A stretch of DNA of 64,000 nt from CAMFLJ01 sp965279255. GTDB lineage: Bacteria > Actinomycetota > Acidimicrobiia > Acidimicrobiales > Acidimicrobilacustridaceae. Positions 41,110 through 49,281 of this stretch are shown here, one piece after another. How positions within the stretch are numbered: the first letter of the stretch is position 1; every line of letters starts with the position of its first letter. The stretch spans positions 744,001 to 808,000 of the forward strand of contig OZ257146.1 in the NCBI GenBank assembly GCA_965279255.1, given 5' to 3'. Below the pieces are notes generated by a model. It had not been told where the DNA came from. It did no database searches and saw nothing but the letters and a program-made list of their open reading frames with translations. Made by a program: the position numbers and the translations under genes.

Positions 41110-42126
41110 TCAGTAGAAGACGGAGCGGGCGCGGTGGCGGGGCTCGGCCTTGTAGCGGGGCCCGGCCCCCCGCTCCCACAGGACCTGGTCCAGCTGCCAT
41201 GACGGCACGTCGCGCCCGAGCTCGGCCAGTGCCGCGCGCAGGCCCTCGACCGCGTGCACGCCGACGGCGCGGATCTCGACCTCTTCGGGAGACCCCGCCC
41301 GGAGCAGCTCGCCGTGCTCGATGCGAGCGACGAGGTCGTCGTCGAAGGTCAGCACGCCGTCGATGCGCAGCACGTGGGGCACGAGGTTGTCTGCGAACGC
41401 CGTCAGGCGGTCGAGGTCGTCGAAGCGGCCCGGGCCCTCGCCGCGGAAGGCGCGGTGCAGGTCGGCCGCGGTGATCTGGGCCCGCTTGTAGAGCGGCACG
41501 TCGATGCCGTCGTAGGTCGACACGTCGCGGAAGAACGGCATCTCGGCCAGCAGGTCGACGAGGACGGCGGCCGAGCCGTTGGCCGTCTCCACCAGCACCG
41601 TGAAGGAGCCGTCGTAGCGGTCGAGCACGAGGTGGCCGAGGTCGTTGAGGGCGATGGTGAACAGGCCCATGAGCTCGTCGACGGGCCCGTCGTCGTGGGG
41701 CTGGTCGAAGATCTGGTGGGCCTTGTCGGTGTCGAGGTGGGCCAGCCGCTCCGGTCGCACCACGCTGTCGGTGGCCAGCCACAGCGTGAGCCCGTTGGCC
41801 ATGTTGACGGCACCGGACCGACCGAGGTTCTTGCGCACCACCGGGTGCCAGCCCGACCCGAAGTTGATGGTGTCGAGGGCGATGACGCGGCCCGCGACCA
41901 CCTCGGGATGCAGTTTCGCCGTCGGTGGATGGTGCCCGGCCAGCGCCAGCGGGTTCAGCGCCCCCTCCTCGAGCAGCTCACGGGCGTAGGGGGCGAGCCG
42001 CTCGGGCTCGAGGTGCACGACCTCGGCCCGGCGGGAGACCTCGGCCACCGCGGCGCGCACCGCCTCGAGCGGGTCGGGGCGGTCGAGGGGCTCGGGAGGG
42101 CGGTCGGGCGGTGCCTCCGGGCTCAC
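41110..42126 (-). CDS. Queuosine salvage protein (DUF2419 / Qng1 family)
   Basis: 338 aa. VIALDTINFGSGWHPVVRK, NGLTLWLATD, RAQITAADLHRAF and LTAFADNLVPHVLRIDGVL match the Q_salvage (DUF2419) family, which frees queuine from queuosine or its 5'-phosphate. The acidic D in ALDTINFGSG and the D in FADNLVPH fit catalytic/substrate positions. GTG at 42126 chosen because TACAGT ends 7 bp upstream. Only 18 bp separate this start from the divergent phosphohexomutase start. queF, the preQ0 reductase, is 4.6 kb away, so both synthesis and salvage genes occur in this neighbourhood. Confidence 0.82.
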   Translation of the reverse strand: MSPEAPPDRPPEPLDRPDPLEAVRAAVAEVSRRAEVVHLEPERLAPYARELLEEGALNPLALAGHHPPTAKLHPEVVAGRVIALDTINFGSGWHPVVRKNLGRSGAVNMANGLTLWLATDSVVRPERLAHLDTDKAHQIFDQPHDDGPVDELMGLFTIALNDLGHLVLDRYDGSFTVLVETANGSAAVLVDLLAEMPFFRDVSTYDGIDVPLYKRAQITAADLHRAFRGEGPGRFDDLDRLTAFADNLVPHVLRIDGVLTFDDDLVARIEHGELLRAGSPEEVEIRAVGVHAVEGLRAALAELGRDVPSWQLDQVLWERGAGPRYKAEPRHRARSVFY

Positions 42127-42130
42127 GGGC

Positions 42131-42139
42131 CACACTGTA
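42131..42139. promoter_or_regulatory. Overlapping divergent -10 elements, queuosine salvage and phosphohexomutase
   Basis: Minus TACAGT (42139-42134) ends 7 bp before GTG 42126; plus CACACT (42131-42136) ends 8 bp before GTG 42145. The two overlap by three bases in an 18-bp gap. Confidence 0.5.
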
Positions 42140-42144
42140 CGGCG

Positions 42145-43890
42145 GTGCTCTCCGCCGATCCCCCCGACCTCCCCGCCGTTCCCGACCCGACGGCGTCGCT
42201 CGCCGCGGCGGCGCGATGGCGGGTGCTCGACCCCGACCCCGCCACCCGGTCCGAGCTCGATGCCCTCGTCGCCCGGGCCGAGGCCGGCGACGTCGACGAC
42301 CTCGTCGCCGCCTTCGCCGGTCGGGTCGGCCTGGGCACCGCCGGCCTGCGGGCCCCGATGGGGCCGGGCCCGGCCCGGATGAACCGCCTCGTCGTGCGGC
42401 GGGCCACCGCCGCGTTGATGACCCTGCTGCCGACGGAAGCGATCGTGGTGGTCGCTCACGACGCCCGTACGCACTCCCAGGCCTTCGCCGCCGATGCGGC
42501 CCGAGTCGTGCGGGGGAGCGGTCGACGGGTCGTGCTCCTCTCGGGCCCGCTGCCCACCCCGCTGCTCGCCTTCGCCGTGCGGCACCTGGGGGCCGACGCG
42601 GGTGTCACCGTCACCGCCTCGCACAATCCTGCGGCCGACAACGGCTACAAGGTGTACCTCGCCGACGGTGCCCAGATCGGCCCGCCCCACGAGGCCGACC
42701 TGGCGGCCGCGCTCGACGCCGTCGCCGACCGCCACGACGCCGGCGACCCGGATGCCGTGCCGTTCTCGGCCGAGCCGGTGGGCCCCGACGCCACCGTCGG
42801 TGCCGAGCTCGTCGACGCCTACGTCGCCATGGTCGCCGGCCGCGTGGCACCGGGGCCTCGTGAGGCCGTCCTCGCCTACACGGCGATGCACGGGGTCGGC
42901 CGGGCGGTCACCGAGCGGGCCTTCGCCGCCGCCGGCTTCGCCCCGCTGCTCGAGGTGGCGGCCCAGTGTGAGCCCGACGGCACCTTCCCGACCGTCGCGT
43001 TCCCGAACCCCGAGGAGCCCGGCGCGCTCGACCTGCTCGTCGAGCGGGCCGCCGGGGCCGATGCCGACGCCGGCCTCGCCCACGACCCCGACGCCGATCG
43101 CCTCGGGGTGGTCGTGCCCCGCGACGGCACCTGGGAGAAGCTGACCGGCGACCAGATCGGCGTCCTGCTCGCCGACCACCTGCTGGGCCAGGGGAGCGGG
43201 CCCGACCGGCTGGTCGTGCGCACCATCGTGTCGTCGCGCCTGCTCGACGCAGTGGCCGCCGCCCACGGCGCCACCGCGGCGGCCACCCTCACCGGCTTCA
43301 AGCACGTGATGGGCGCGGCCCGGGCCCGGCCCGACCTCCGGCTCGTGCTCGGGTACGAGGAGGCGCTGGGCTTCGCCGTGGGCGATCAGGTCCGCGACAA
43401 GGACGGCATCGGTGCGGCGCTGGTGATGGCCGACCTCGTCGCCCGGCTGAAGGCCGAGGGTCACACCCTCGACGACCGCCTCGACCAGCTGGCGGTGCGC
43501 CACGGGCTGCACCTGTCGGCCAGCCGCAGCTACCGCTTCGAGGGCCTCGACGGCGACGAGCGTCGTGCGGCGGCGACCGCCGGGCTGCGGGCCGATCCGC
43601 CCTCGGAGGTCGACGGGCGCCCCGTCGGGCTCGTCGTCGACCACCTGGCCGCCGCCCCGCCGGCCCCGGTCGCCGACGTCGTGGTGCTCGAGCTCGGAGC
43701 GGGGTGCTGGATGGCCGTCCGACCGAGCGGCACCGAGCCCAAGCTGAAGGTCTACGCCGAGGTGGTGGAGGCCGTGGTGGGCGCCGACGTGGCCGCCGCG
43801 CGGGCCCGGGCCGAGGCGGCCCTCGACGGGCTCCACACGGCGCTGGCCGCCCGTCTCGGGTTCCCCTCCGGCGGCCCCCTGCTCGGCTAG
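42145..43890 (+). CDS. Phosphoglucomutase/phosphomannomutase
   Basis: 581 aa, alpha-D-phosphohexomutase family of the actinobacterial PmmB size class. Seen: GTAGLRAPMGPGPARMNR, the phosphoserine loop TASHNPAADNGYKVY, the metal loop AHDPDADRLGV, the sugar loop GYEEALGFAVG, and the phosphate loop RPSGTEPKLKVY. It interconverts hexose 1- and 6-phosphates, feeding either glucan or mannan building. GTG from homology and the CACACT element. A 90-bp gap without a clear hairpin separates it from the MBOAT gene. Confidence 0.88.
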   Translation: MLSADPPDLPAVPDPTASLAAAARWRVLDPDPATRSELDALVARAEAGDVDDLVAAFAGRVGLGTAGLRAPMGPGPARMNRLVVRRATAALMTLLPTEAIVVVAHDARTHSQAFAADAARVVRGSGRRVVLLSGPLPTPLLAFAVRHLGADAGVTVTASHNPAADNGYKVYLADGAQIGPPHEADLAAALDAVADRHDAGDPDAVPFSAEPVGPDATVGAELVDAYVAMVAGRVAPGPREAVLAYTAMHGVGRAVTERAFAAAGFAPLLEVAAQCEPDGTFPTVAFPNPEEPGALDLLVERAAGADADAGLAHDPDADRLGVVVPRDGTWEKLTGDQIGVLLADHLLGQGSGPDRLVVRTIVSSRLLDAVAAAHGATAAATLTGFKHVMGAARARPDLRLVLGYEEALGFAVGDQVRDKDGIGAALVMADLVARLKAEGHTLDDRLDQLAVRHGLHLSASRSYRFEGLDGDERRAAATAGLRADPPSEVDGRPVGLVVDHLAAAPPAPVADVVVLELGAGCWMAVRPSGTEPKLKVYAEVVEAVVGADVAAARARAEAALDGLHTALAARLGFPSGGPLLG

Positions 43891-43980
43891 CGTCGCCCCG
43901 AGGCGCACCACCCGGGGGGACTCGTCCCGGCCCCACTGCGCCACCGACCGCCCGGACCACCTGGAAGCCGCCCACCGCCC

Positions 43981-45414
43981 ATGTTGTTCCCCACCGTCGA
44001 CTTCGCGGTCTTCTTCGTGGTGGTCTTCACGCTCAGCTGGCTGACCCGTCCGTACAAGCGGCTCTGGCGCTGGGTGATCCTGGCGTCGAGCTGCGTCTTC
44101 TACGGCTGGTGGGACTGGCACTACCTGTTCCTGCTACTCGGCAGCGCGGTCATCAACTGGGCCTTCGGCAAGGCGATCTACAACGCGCTGACCCCAGAGG
44201 GCGATCGCACCAACGCCAGCAAGTGGCTGGTGCGGGCCGCCGTCGTGGTGAACCTGGCAGTGCTCGGGTACTTCAAGTACTTCGAGTTCTTCGCCACGAG
44301 CATCGCCGACCGCCTCCGCAGCCTCGGCCTGTCGGTCGACCCGCCGCTGCTGAACATCATCCTCCCGGTCGGCATCTCGTTCTTCACCTTCCAGGCGATG
44401 AGCTACGTCCTCGACATCGGCCGGGGGCAGTGGCGCCGCCCGGTGCCGCTGCTCGACTTCGCCGTCTACCTGTCGTTCTTCGCCCACCTGGTGGCGGGGC
44501 CCATCGTGCGGGCCAGCGAGTTCATCCCCCAGCTCGACGACGAGCCCGATCCGCGCTTCGTGAAGTCCTCCGAGGCGTTCATGCTCATCTTCCGGGGCAT
44601 GTTCAAGAAGGTCGTCGTCTCGAGCTTCCTGGCGTCGCAGATCGTCGACCCGGTGTTCGCGCTCCCCGGTGCCTACGACCGCTGGGCGGTGCTCTGGGCG
44701 ATCTACGCCTACGCCATCCAGATCTACGCCGACTTCAGCGGATACACCGACATCGCCATCGGCGTGGCCCTGCTGCTCGGAATCCGGTTCCCGCAGAACT
44801 TCGACTCGCCCTACCGGTCGCTGTCGTTGCAGGACTTCTGGCGCCGGTGGCACATGACCCTGTCGCGGTGGTTGCGCGACTACCTGTACATCCCGCTCGG
44901 CGGCAACCGGGGCTCGAAGTGGTTCACCTACAGGAACCTCTTCCTGGTCATGCTCATCGGCGGCCTCTGGCACGGCGCCAACTGGACCTTCGTGGTGTGG
45001 GGCGCCATCCACGGTGGCTACCTGGTGGGCGAGCGCATCGTGAAGGAGAAGTGGCAGGGCCACGAGCTCGGCCTCCCGGTCCAGGTCGTGAAGACCCTGC
45101 AGTGGATCCTCACGTTCAACGTGGTGTGCCTGGCCTGGGTGTTCTTCCGGGCCCAGTCGGTCAACGGGGCCTTCGACGTGCTCGGCCAGCTCTTCAGCGG
45201 TGGTGGCCGCGGCTACGTCGGCATCCTGGTGATCGTCACCGTGGTGCTGAGCATCGCCTCCCAGTTCGTGCCGCCCCGGATCCCGGAGAAGGCGGAGGTC
45301 TGGTTCGGGCGCCTGGCGCCGGTGCTGCAGATCGGTGCGCTCGCCGTCGGTCTGGTCCTCGTCGACGCCCTCGGCCCCGAGGGCATCGCCCCGTTCATCT
45401 ACTTCCAGTTCTGA
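43981..45414 (+). CDS. MBOAT family O-acyltransferase (AlgI/PatA-like)
   Basis: 477 aa, about 11 helices. VFYGWWDWHYLFLLLGS and LPVGISFFTFQAMSYVLDI open it; SFFAHLVAGPIVRASEFIPQ, YADFSGYTDIAIGVALLLGI, WHMTLSRWLRDYLYIPLGGNR and GGLWHGANWTFVVWG (with the catalytic His) are the AlgI signatures. It should pass an acetyl (or other acyl) group across the membrane to a periplasmic/exterior acceptor. The SGNH gene 93 bp downstream is the likely second half of the system. No own -10 or ribosome site is evident, so it may ride on the upstream transcript. Confidence 0.9.
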   Translation: MLFPTVDFAVFFVVVFTLSWLTRPYKRLWRWVILASSCVFYGWWDWHYLFLLLGSAVINWAFGKAIYNALTPEGDRTNASKWLVRAAVVVNLAVLGYFKYFEFFATSIADRLRSLGLSVDPPLLNIILPVGISFFTFQAMSYVLDIGRGQWRRPVPLLDFAVYLSFFAHLVAGPIVRASEFIPQLDDEPDPRFVKSSEAFMLIFRGMFKKVVVSSFLASQIVDPVFALPGAYDRWAVLWAIYAYAIQIYADFSGYTDIAIGVALLLGIRFPQNFDSPYRSLSLQDFWRRWHMTLSRWLRDYLYIPLGGNRGSKWFTYRNLFLVMLIGGLWHGANWTFVVWGAIHGGYLVGERIVKEKWQGHELGLPVQVVKTLQWILTFNVVCLAWVFFRAQSVNGAFDVLGQLFSGGGRGYVGILVIVTVVLSIASQFVPPRIPEKAEVWFGRLAPVLQIGALAVGLVLVDALGPEGIAPFIYFQF

Positions 45415-45494
45415 GCCCGCCGTGCCCTCCACCGTGACCCATAGCCGACTCACAGGTCCCTCCCACCTGACGCCAAGGTCGACGGCGGGGCCGG

Positions 45495-45500
45495 TACTCT
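45495..45500 (+). promoter_or_regulatory. Predicted -10 element, DUF459/SGNH gene
   Basis: TACTCT, 7 bp before the ATG at 45508. Confidence 0.55.
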
Positions 45501-45507
45501 CGCCCCG

Positions 45508-46668
45508 ATGACCTCGCCCCGCCCCATGAACCCCGGCCGGCCGCCCCGGCCGCGCTCGACGTTCAGCTGGCGATCGCTGTTCCGGCCCTTCCAGAGCCGT
45601 CAGCAGGGCACCATGCCGGCCGGCCTCGTGCTGGTGCTCGTGGTGGGGTCGCTCCTCGTGGCGATGTTCCTGAACGCCGACGCCACCCTGCGCAAGAGCG
45701 AGGCCAAGGGCGACGGCTGGCGCAACGAGATCGCCAAGGGCATCGCCTCGTTCAGCGACGCCCTGCACATCACCTCCATCCGCGGTGGCGTCGACGACGC
45801 CCTCGGCAAGAACCAGGGCACCGACACCGACGTCGAGCAGCTCCTCGCCCAGCAGGAGGCCACCGCCGACGGCCAGACCGACTCCACCGAGGCGCCCCCG
45901 GCGCCGGTGCTGCCGGTCATCGCCCCGCCCACCCCCGAGGCCCCGCTGCGCTTCTGGGTCGGCGGTGACTCCATCACCGAGACCTTCGGCACCTCGATGC
46001 AGAAGGTCGTGGCCTCCACCGGGGTGATGAACCCCACGCTCGACTACCACGTGTCCACCGGCCTGGCCCGGCCCGACTACTACAACTGGCCCGAGCACCT
46101 GGTGAAGGACGTCCTGCCCACCGATCCGCAGGTCATGGTCATCATGTTCGGGGCCAACGACGGCCAGGGCATGACCGGCACCGACGGCAAGGTCTACTCC
46201 CGGGGCACCCCCGAGTGGCTCGACGAGTACCGCCGCCGCGTGGCCGCCACCATGGACATCCTGAAGGACCCCGAGAACGACCGGCTGGTGATCTGGGTCG
46301 GCGCTCCCGTCATGCGGCCCGGCTCGGGCGTCCACGAGATGGACCAGCTCGACTACATCTACTGGTCCGAGGCCAAGACCCGGCCCTGGATCCAGTACTT
46401 CGACTCCTGGCCGTTCTTCTCCGACGGCAACCTGCAGTTCGTGAAGGAGGCCCCGTTCGCCGACGGCGTGTCCCGCGGCCTGCGCCAGAAGGACGGCGTG
46501 CACCTCTCCACCATCGGCGGCAACCGCCTGTCGTGGGCCGTGCTGGCCCGCATCGGCCAGTACGTCGACCTGGCGGCGGGCAAGGTCGCACCGCCGGCCG
46601 ACGAGGCCCCGGCCGCCGGCATCGTGGAGCGCACCGAGATACCACCCGAGGTCCCGGGCGCCGAGTAG
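45508..46668 (+). CDS. SGNH/GDSL hydrolase family protein (DUF459), membrane-anchored
   Basis: 386 aa. A basic N-terminus and one helix (AGLVLVLVVGSLLVAMFLNA, about residues 38-57), a linker of about 80 residues, then an SGNH domain: RFWVGGDSITETFG (nucleophile Ser), MVIMFGANDGQGM (the N), and QKDGVHLSTIGGNRLSW (Asp-His). The catalytic residues are all kept. DUF459 proteins partner with MBOAT proteins in O-acetylation of envelope polysaccharides, which fits the MBOAT gene just upstream. The domain lies outside the membrane. Confidence 0.85.
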   Translation: MTSPRPMNPGRPPRPRSTFSWRSLFRPFQSRQQGTMPAGLVLVLVVGSLLVAMFLNADATLRKSEAKGDGWRNEIAKGIASFSDALHITSIRGGVDDALGKNQGTDTDVEQLLAQQEATADGQTDSTEAPPAPVLPVIAPPTPEAPLRFWVGGDSITETFGTSMQKVVASTGVMNPTLDYHVSTGLARPDYYNWPEHLVKDVLPTDPQVMVIMFGANDGQGMTGTDGKVYSRGTPEWLDEYRRRVAATMDILKDPENDRLVIWVGAPVMRPGSGVHEMDQLDYIYWSEAKTRPWIQYFDSWPFFSDGNLQFVKEAPFADGVSRGLRQKDGVHLSTIGGNRLSWAVLARIGQYVDLAAGKVAPPADEAPAAGIVERTEIPPEVPGAE

Positions 46669-46721
46669 CGCCGGCCTCGGCCCGCGCGTCGATCGGGTGA
46701 GGGCCTACGCGCCCTGGCGGC

Positions 46722-47072
46722 CTAGGGGTGCGATGCGGTGACGGTGGTGGCGATGCCGCCGCGGACCTTCCAGATGGTCTCGACGGTCATGCGCCGCGGC
46801 AGCGTGGCCCGCACCAGGTCGTCGAGGATCGAGTTGGTGACGGCCTCGTGGAACGCACCCTCGTCGCGGAAGCTCCAGAGGTACATCTTCAGGCTCTTGA
46901 GCTCGACGAGCAGCTCGTCGGGCACGTAGGTGATGCGCACCGTGGCGAAGTCGGGCTGGCCGGTCACCGGGCAGAGGCAGGTGAGCTCGTCGGTCTCGCA
47001 GACGATCTCGTAGTCGCGCCCCGTTTCGGGGTTCGGGACGGTGATGAGCTCTTTGGAGGGTTCGCTGGGCAC
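46722..47072 (-). CDS. queF: NADPH-dependent 7-cyano-7-deazaguanine reductase
   Basis: 116 aa, short unimodular QueF. It reduces preQ0 to preQ1 for queuosine. Seen: CLCPVTGQPDFA with the nucleophile Cys at 34 (or 32) and Asp 41, the QueF motif ELKSLKMYLWSFR, and FHEAVTN with H75-E76. A little short of the usual 130-150 because the N-terminus is trimmed; the GTG at 47072 with TAGCAT 8 bp upstream is the only start that fits. No other queuosine-synthesis gene is in the window. Confidence 0.92.
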   Translation of the reverse strand: MPSEPSKELITVPNPETGRDYEIVCETDELTCLCPVTGQPDFATVRITYVPDELLVELKSLKMYLWSFRDEGAFHEAVTNSILDDLVRATLPRRMTVETIWKVRGGIATTVTASHP

Positions 47073-47080
47073 GGCGGTCG

Positions 47081-47086
47081 ATGCTA
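47081..47086 (-). promoter_or_regulatory. Predicted -10 element, queF
   Basis: TAGCAT on the minus strand, 8 bp before the GTG at 47072. Confidence 0.55.
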
Positions 47087-47113
47087 CCGAAGGCGTATCG
47101 CCCTCCCGGCAGC

Positions 47114-49186
47114 TCAGGCGCCGATCTGCCGGAACAGGAAGCCGAGCACGTCGGCGAGCTCGGTGACCTGGGCCGACGCCGGCTTGCCCTGCCCGTGCCC
47201 CGCCCGGCCCTCCTCGTGCAGCAGCACGGGGTTGGCGGCCCCGCAGCTGGTGGCCTCCTGCAGCCGGGCCGCCATCTTGCGGGCGTGGAACGGGTGCACC
47301 CGGGAGTCGCCGGCCGCGGAGGTGAGCAGCACCGAGGGGTAGCAGGTGCCGTCGACGACGCGGTGGTACGGGGAGTAGGCGAGCAGCCAGGCCAGCTGCT
47401 CGGGCTCGTCGGGGTCGCCGTACTCGGGCACCCAGAGCCGACCGAGGAGGAACTCGGGGTACCGCACCATGTCGAGCAGCGGCACCGCGATGTGCGCGGC
47501 GCGGCACAGATCGGGGCGTTGGGTGATGGCCGCGCCCACCAGCAGGCCGCCGTTGGAGCCGCCCCTCACGGCGAGGCGCTCCCGTGAGGTCAGCCCGTTG
47601 CCGACCAGCCAGTCGGCGGCGGCCACGAAGTCGTCGAAGGTGTTCTGCTTGTGCTCGCGCATGCCGGCGCGGTGCCAGGCCTCACCCTCCTCGGAGCCGC
47701 CCCGGAGGCCGGCCACGGCGTAGAGGCCACCGGCGGCGCAGACCTCGGCGATGCCGGGGGAGTACGCCGGGCCCATCGAGATGGAGAAGCCGCCGTAGCC
47801 GGTGAGGATGCACGGTGTGTCGGGGCCCGGCTCGCTGTCGACGGCCCGCACCAGGAACATCGGGATCATGGTGCCGTCGGCCGACGGGTAGCGGACCTGC
47901 TCGACCACGACCTCGCCGGTCGAGGCGCCGGCCAGGCCGCTCCAGTCGGCGAGGGGCGCCTGCCCGGGCCCGGCGTCGCCCGACCAGCGGTGGGTGGCAG
48001 AGGGCTGGGCGAAGCTGGAGAACGAGAGGAAGGCCTCGTCGCGGTGGTGGCTGGTCGTCAGCCCGGACACGCTGCCGACGCCGGGGAGCGGGACCTCGCG
48101 GCCCTCGGTGCCGTCGTGGGCGTAGCGGTGGAGCTCGGCCACCGCGGTGCGGGTGCGCAGCACGAGCAGCGACGAGGGTGTGCAGGCGGTGGCCTCGATG
48201 ACGGCGTCGGACTCGGGGACGATCGTGCACCAGTGGTCGTGCCACGCCGCCGCCAGCGGGGCCGAGACGACCCGCCCCCGGTCGGCCCCGAGGGTGGTGA
48301 GCCCGATCACCTGGTCGGCCACGACCTCGAGCTCGGTGCGGGCCTCGACGCCCTCGATGAGCACGGTGTGGGCACCGGTGCTGCGGTCGACGAGATGGAC
48401 GTCGGTGCGGCTCCAGCCCACGGCGAGGTGGACGAGCATCCAGCGGCCGTCGGCCGAGAGCGACACCGAGGCCCAGGCGGTGGGGTCCGGGAGCGCGTCC
48501 CAGATCACGGGATCGGTGGTCCAGGGCCGACCGAGCTGGTGGCGGTGCACGTGGCGCAGCTCGCCCCTCGCCGCGGCGTCGTCGCCGGCCTGAGGCCGCA
48601 CGCCACCGGGGTAGCGGGTGTAGAGGAAGGCCCGGCCGTCGGGCTCCCACGCCACCGACGCGGCCCGGGTGTGGGGGATGCGGTCGGGGAGGTGCTCGCC
48701 GCTGGTGACGTCGAGGACCTGGAGGGTCGAGCGCTCGTCGCCGCCGGTCGAGATGCCGTAGACGAGCATCCGCCCGTCGGGTGAGGGGTGGTACCAGTCG
48801 ATGGCGGCGGTGGGGTCGCCGGTCAGCCGGTGGGGGTCGACCAGCGTGCGGGCCCGGCCCGGCGCGGTGGCGGAGCGCACGACGAGCACCGCCTGGTCGA
48901 GCTCACCCCAACGTTCGAGGGTGAAGACACGGCCGCCGCCGACCCGGGGCGCCACCGAGGTGCCGGCCTTCAGGCGGTCGAGCAGGCGCGCCTGCAGCTC
49001 CTCGCGGCCGGGGAGGCGCGAGAGGAGGGAGTCGGTGCGGCCGTTCTGCGCCGCGATCCACGCCTGGACCTCCGGATCGTCGTCGTCCTCGAGCCAGCGG
49101 AACGGGTCGGCGACGCTCAGCCCGTGGCGCACCTCGACGGTGTCGCCCCGGGGAGTGGGGGGAGGAGGGGGGAGTTCGGAGCTCAG
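47114..49186 (-). CDS. Prolyl oligopeptidase family serine peptidase (S9A), possible CTG start
   Basis: 690 aa if read from CTG 49186. A beta-propeller domain (residues about 70-420) precedes an alpha/beta hydrolase domain. Catalytic residues: Ser in RGGSNGGLLVGA, Asp in SAAGDSRVHPFHARK, His in EGRAGHGQGKP. The conserved lead PPTPRGDTVEVRHGLSVADPFRWLED needs a start upstream of the first in-frame GTG (49132, which would give 672 aa and cut part of the lead). No ATG, GTG or TTG lies there; a CTG overlaps the stop of the 27-codon gene as CTGA, the same arrangement as the GTGA/ATGA overlaps elsewhere. The exact start is therefore uncertain; the enzyme family is not. Confidence 0.88.
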   Translation of the reverse strand: MSSELPPPPPTPRGDTVEVRHGLSVADPFRWLEDDDDPEVQAWIAAQNGRTDSLLSRLPGREELQARLLDRLKAGTSVAPRVGGGRVFTLERWGELDQAVLVVRSATAPGRARTLVDPHRLTGDPTAAIDWYHPSPDGRMLVYGISTGGDERSTLQVLDVTSGEHLPDRIPHTRAASVAWEPDGRAFLYTRYPGGVRPQAGDDAAARGELRHVHRHQLGRPWTTDPVIWDALPDPTAWASVSLSADGRWMLVHLAVGWSRTDVHLVDRSTGAHTVLIEGVEARTELEVVADQVIGLTTLGADRGRVVSAPLAAAWHDHWCTIVPESDAVIEATACTPSSLLVLRTRTAVAELHRYAHDGTEGREVPLPGVGSVSGLTTSHHRDEAFLSFSSFAQPSATHRWSGDAGPGQAPLADWSGLAGASTGEVVVEQVRYPSADGTMIPMFLVRAVDSEPGPDTPCILTGYGGFSISMGPAYSPGIAEVCAAGGLYAVAGLRGGSEEGEAWHRAGMREHKQNTFDDFVAAADWLVGNGLTSRERLAVRGGSNGGLLVGAAITQRPDLCRAAHIAVPLLDMVRYPEFLLGRLWVPEYGDPDEPEQLAWLLAYSPYHRVVDGTCYPSVLLTSAAGDSRVHPFHARKMAARLQEATSCGAANPVLLHEEGRAGHGQGKPASAQVTELADVLGFLFRQIGA

Positions 49187-49266
49187 CGACCCGCGTTGGG
49201 CTTGCGGCCGTGGTTGGCGGCCTTGCGCTTGGCGTTGGTGCGACGCTTCGAGGTCTTCTTCGACAT
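49183..49266 (-). CDS. 27-codon basic protein resembling actinobacterial ribosomal protein bL37
   Basis: 27 aa, basic: a lysine-arginine N-terminal half and the end AANHGRKPNAGR. The ANHGxxPN ending is the feature I remember from the roughly 24-residue bL37 of mycobacterial 50S subunits, a protein of actinobacteria that annotation pipelines often miss. TAGCAT lies 9 bp before the ATG. It sits 12 bp after the PHP gene and its TGA overlaps a CTG of the peptidase gene. Residue-level recall of bL37 is from memory, so identity should be treated as probable. Confidence 0.7.
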   Translation of the reverse strand: MSKKTSKRRTNAKRKAANHGRKPNAGR

Positions 49267-49275
49267 AGGGGTGCG

Positions 49276-49281
49276 ATGCTA
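49276..49281 (-). promoter_or_regulatory. Predicted -10 element, bL37-like gene
   Basis: TAGCAT on the minus strand, 9 bp before the ATG at 49266; its TAG is also the stop codon of the PHP gene. Confidence 0.45.
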
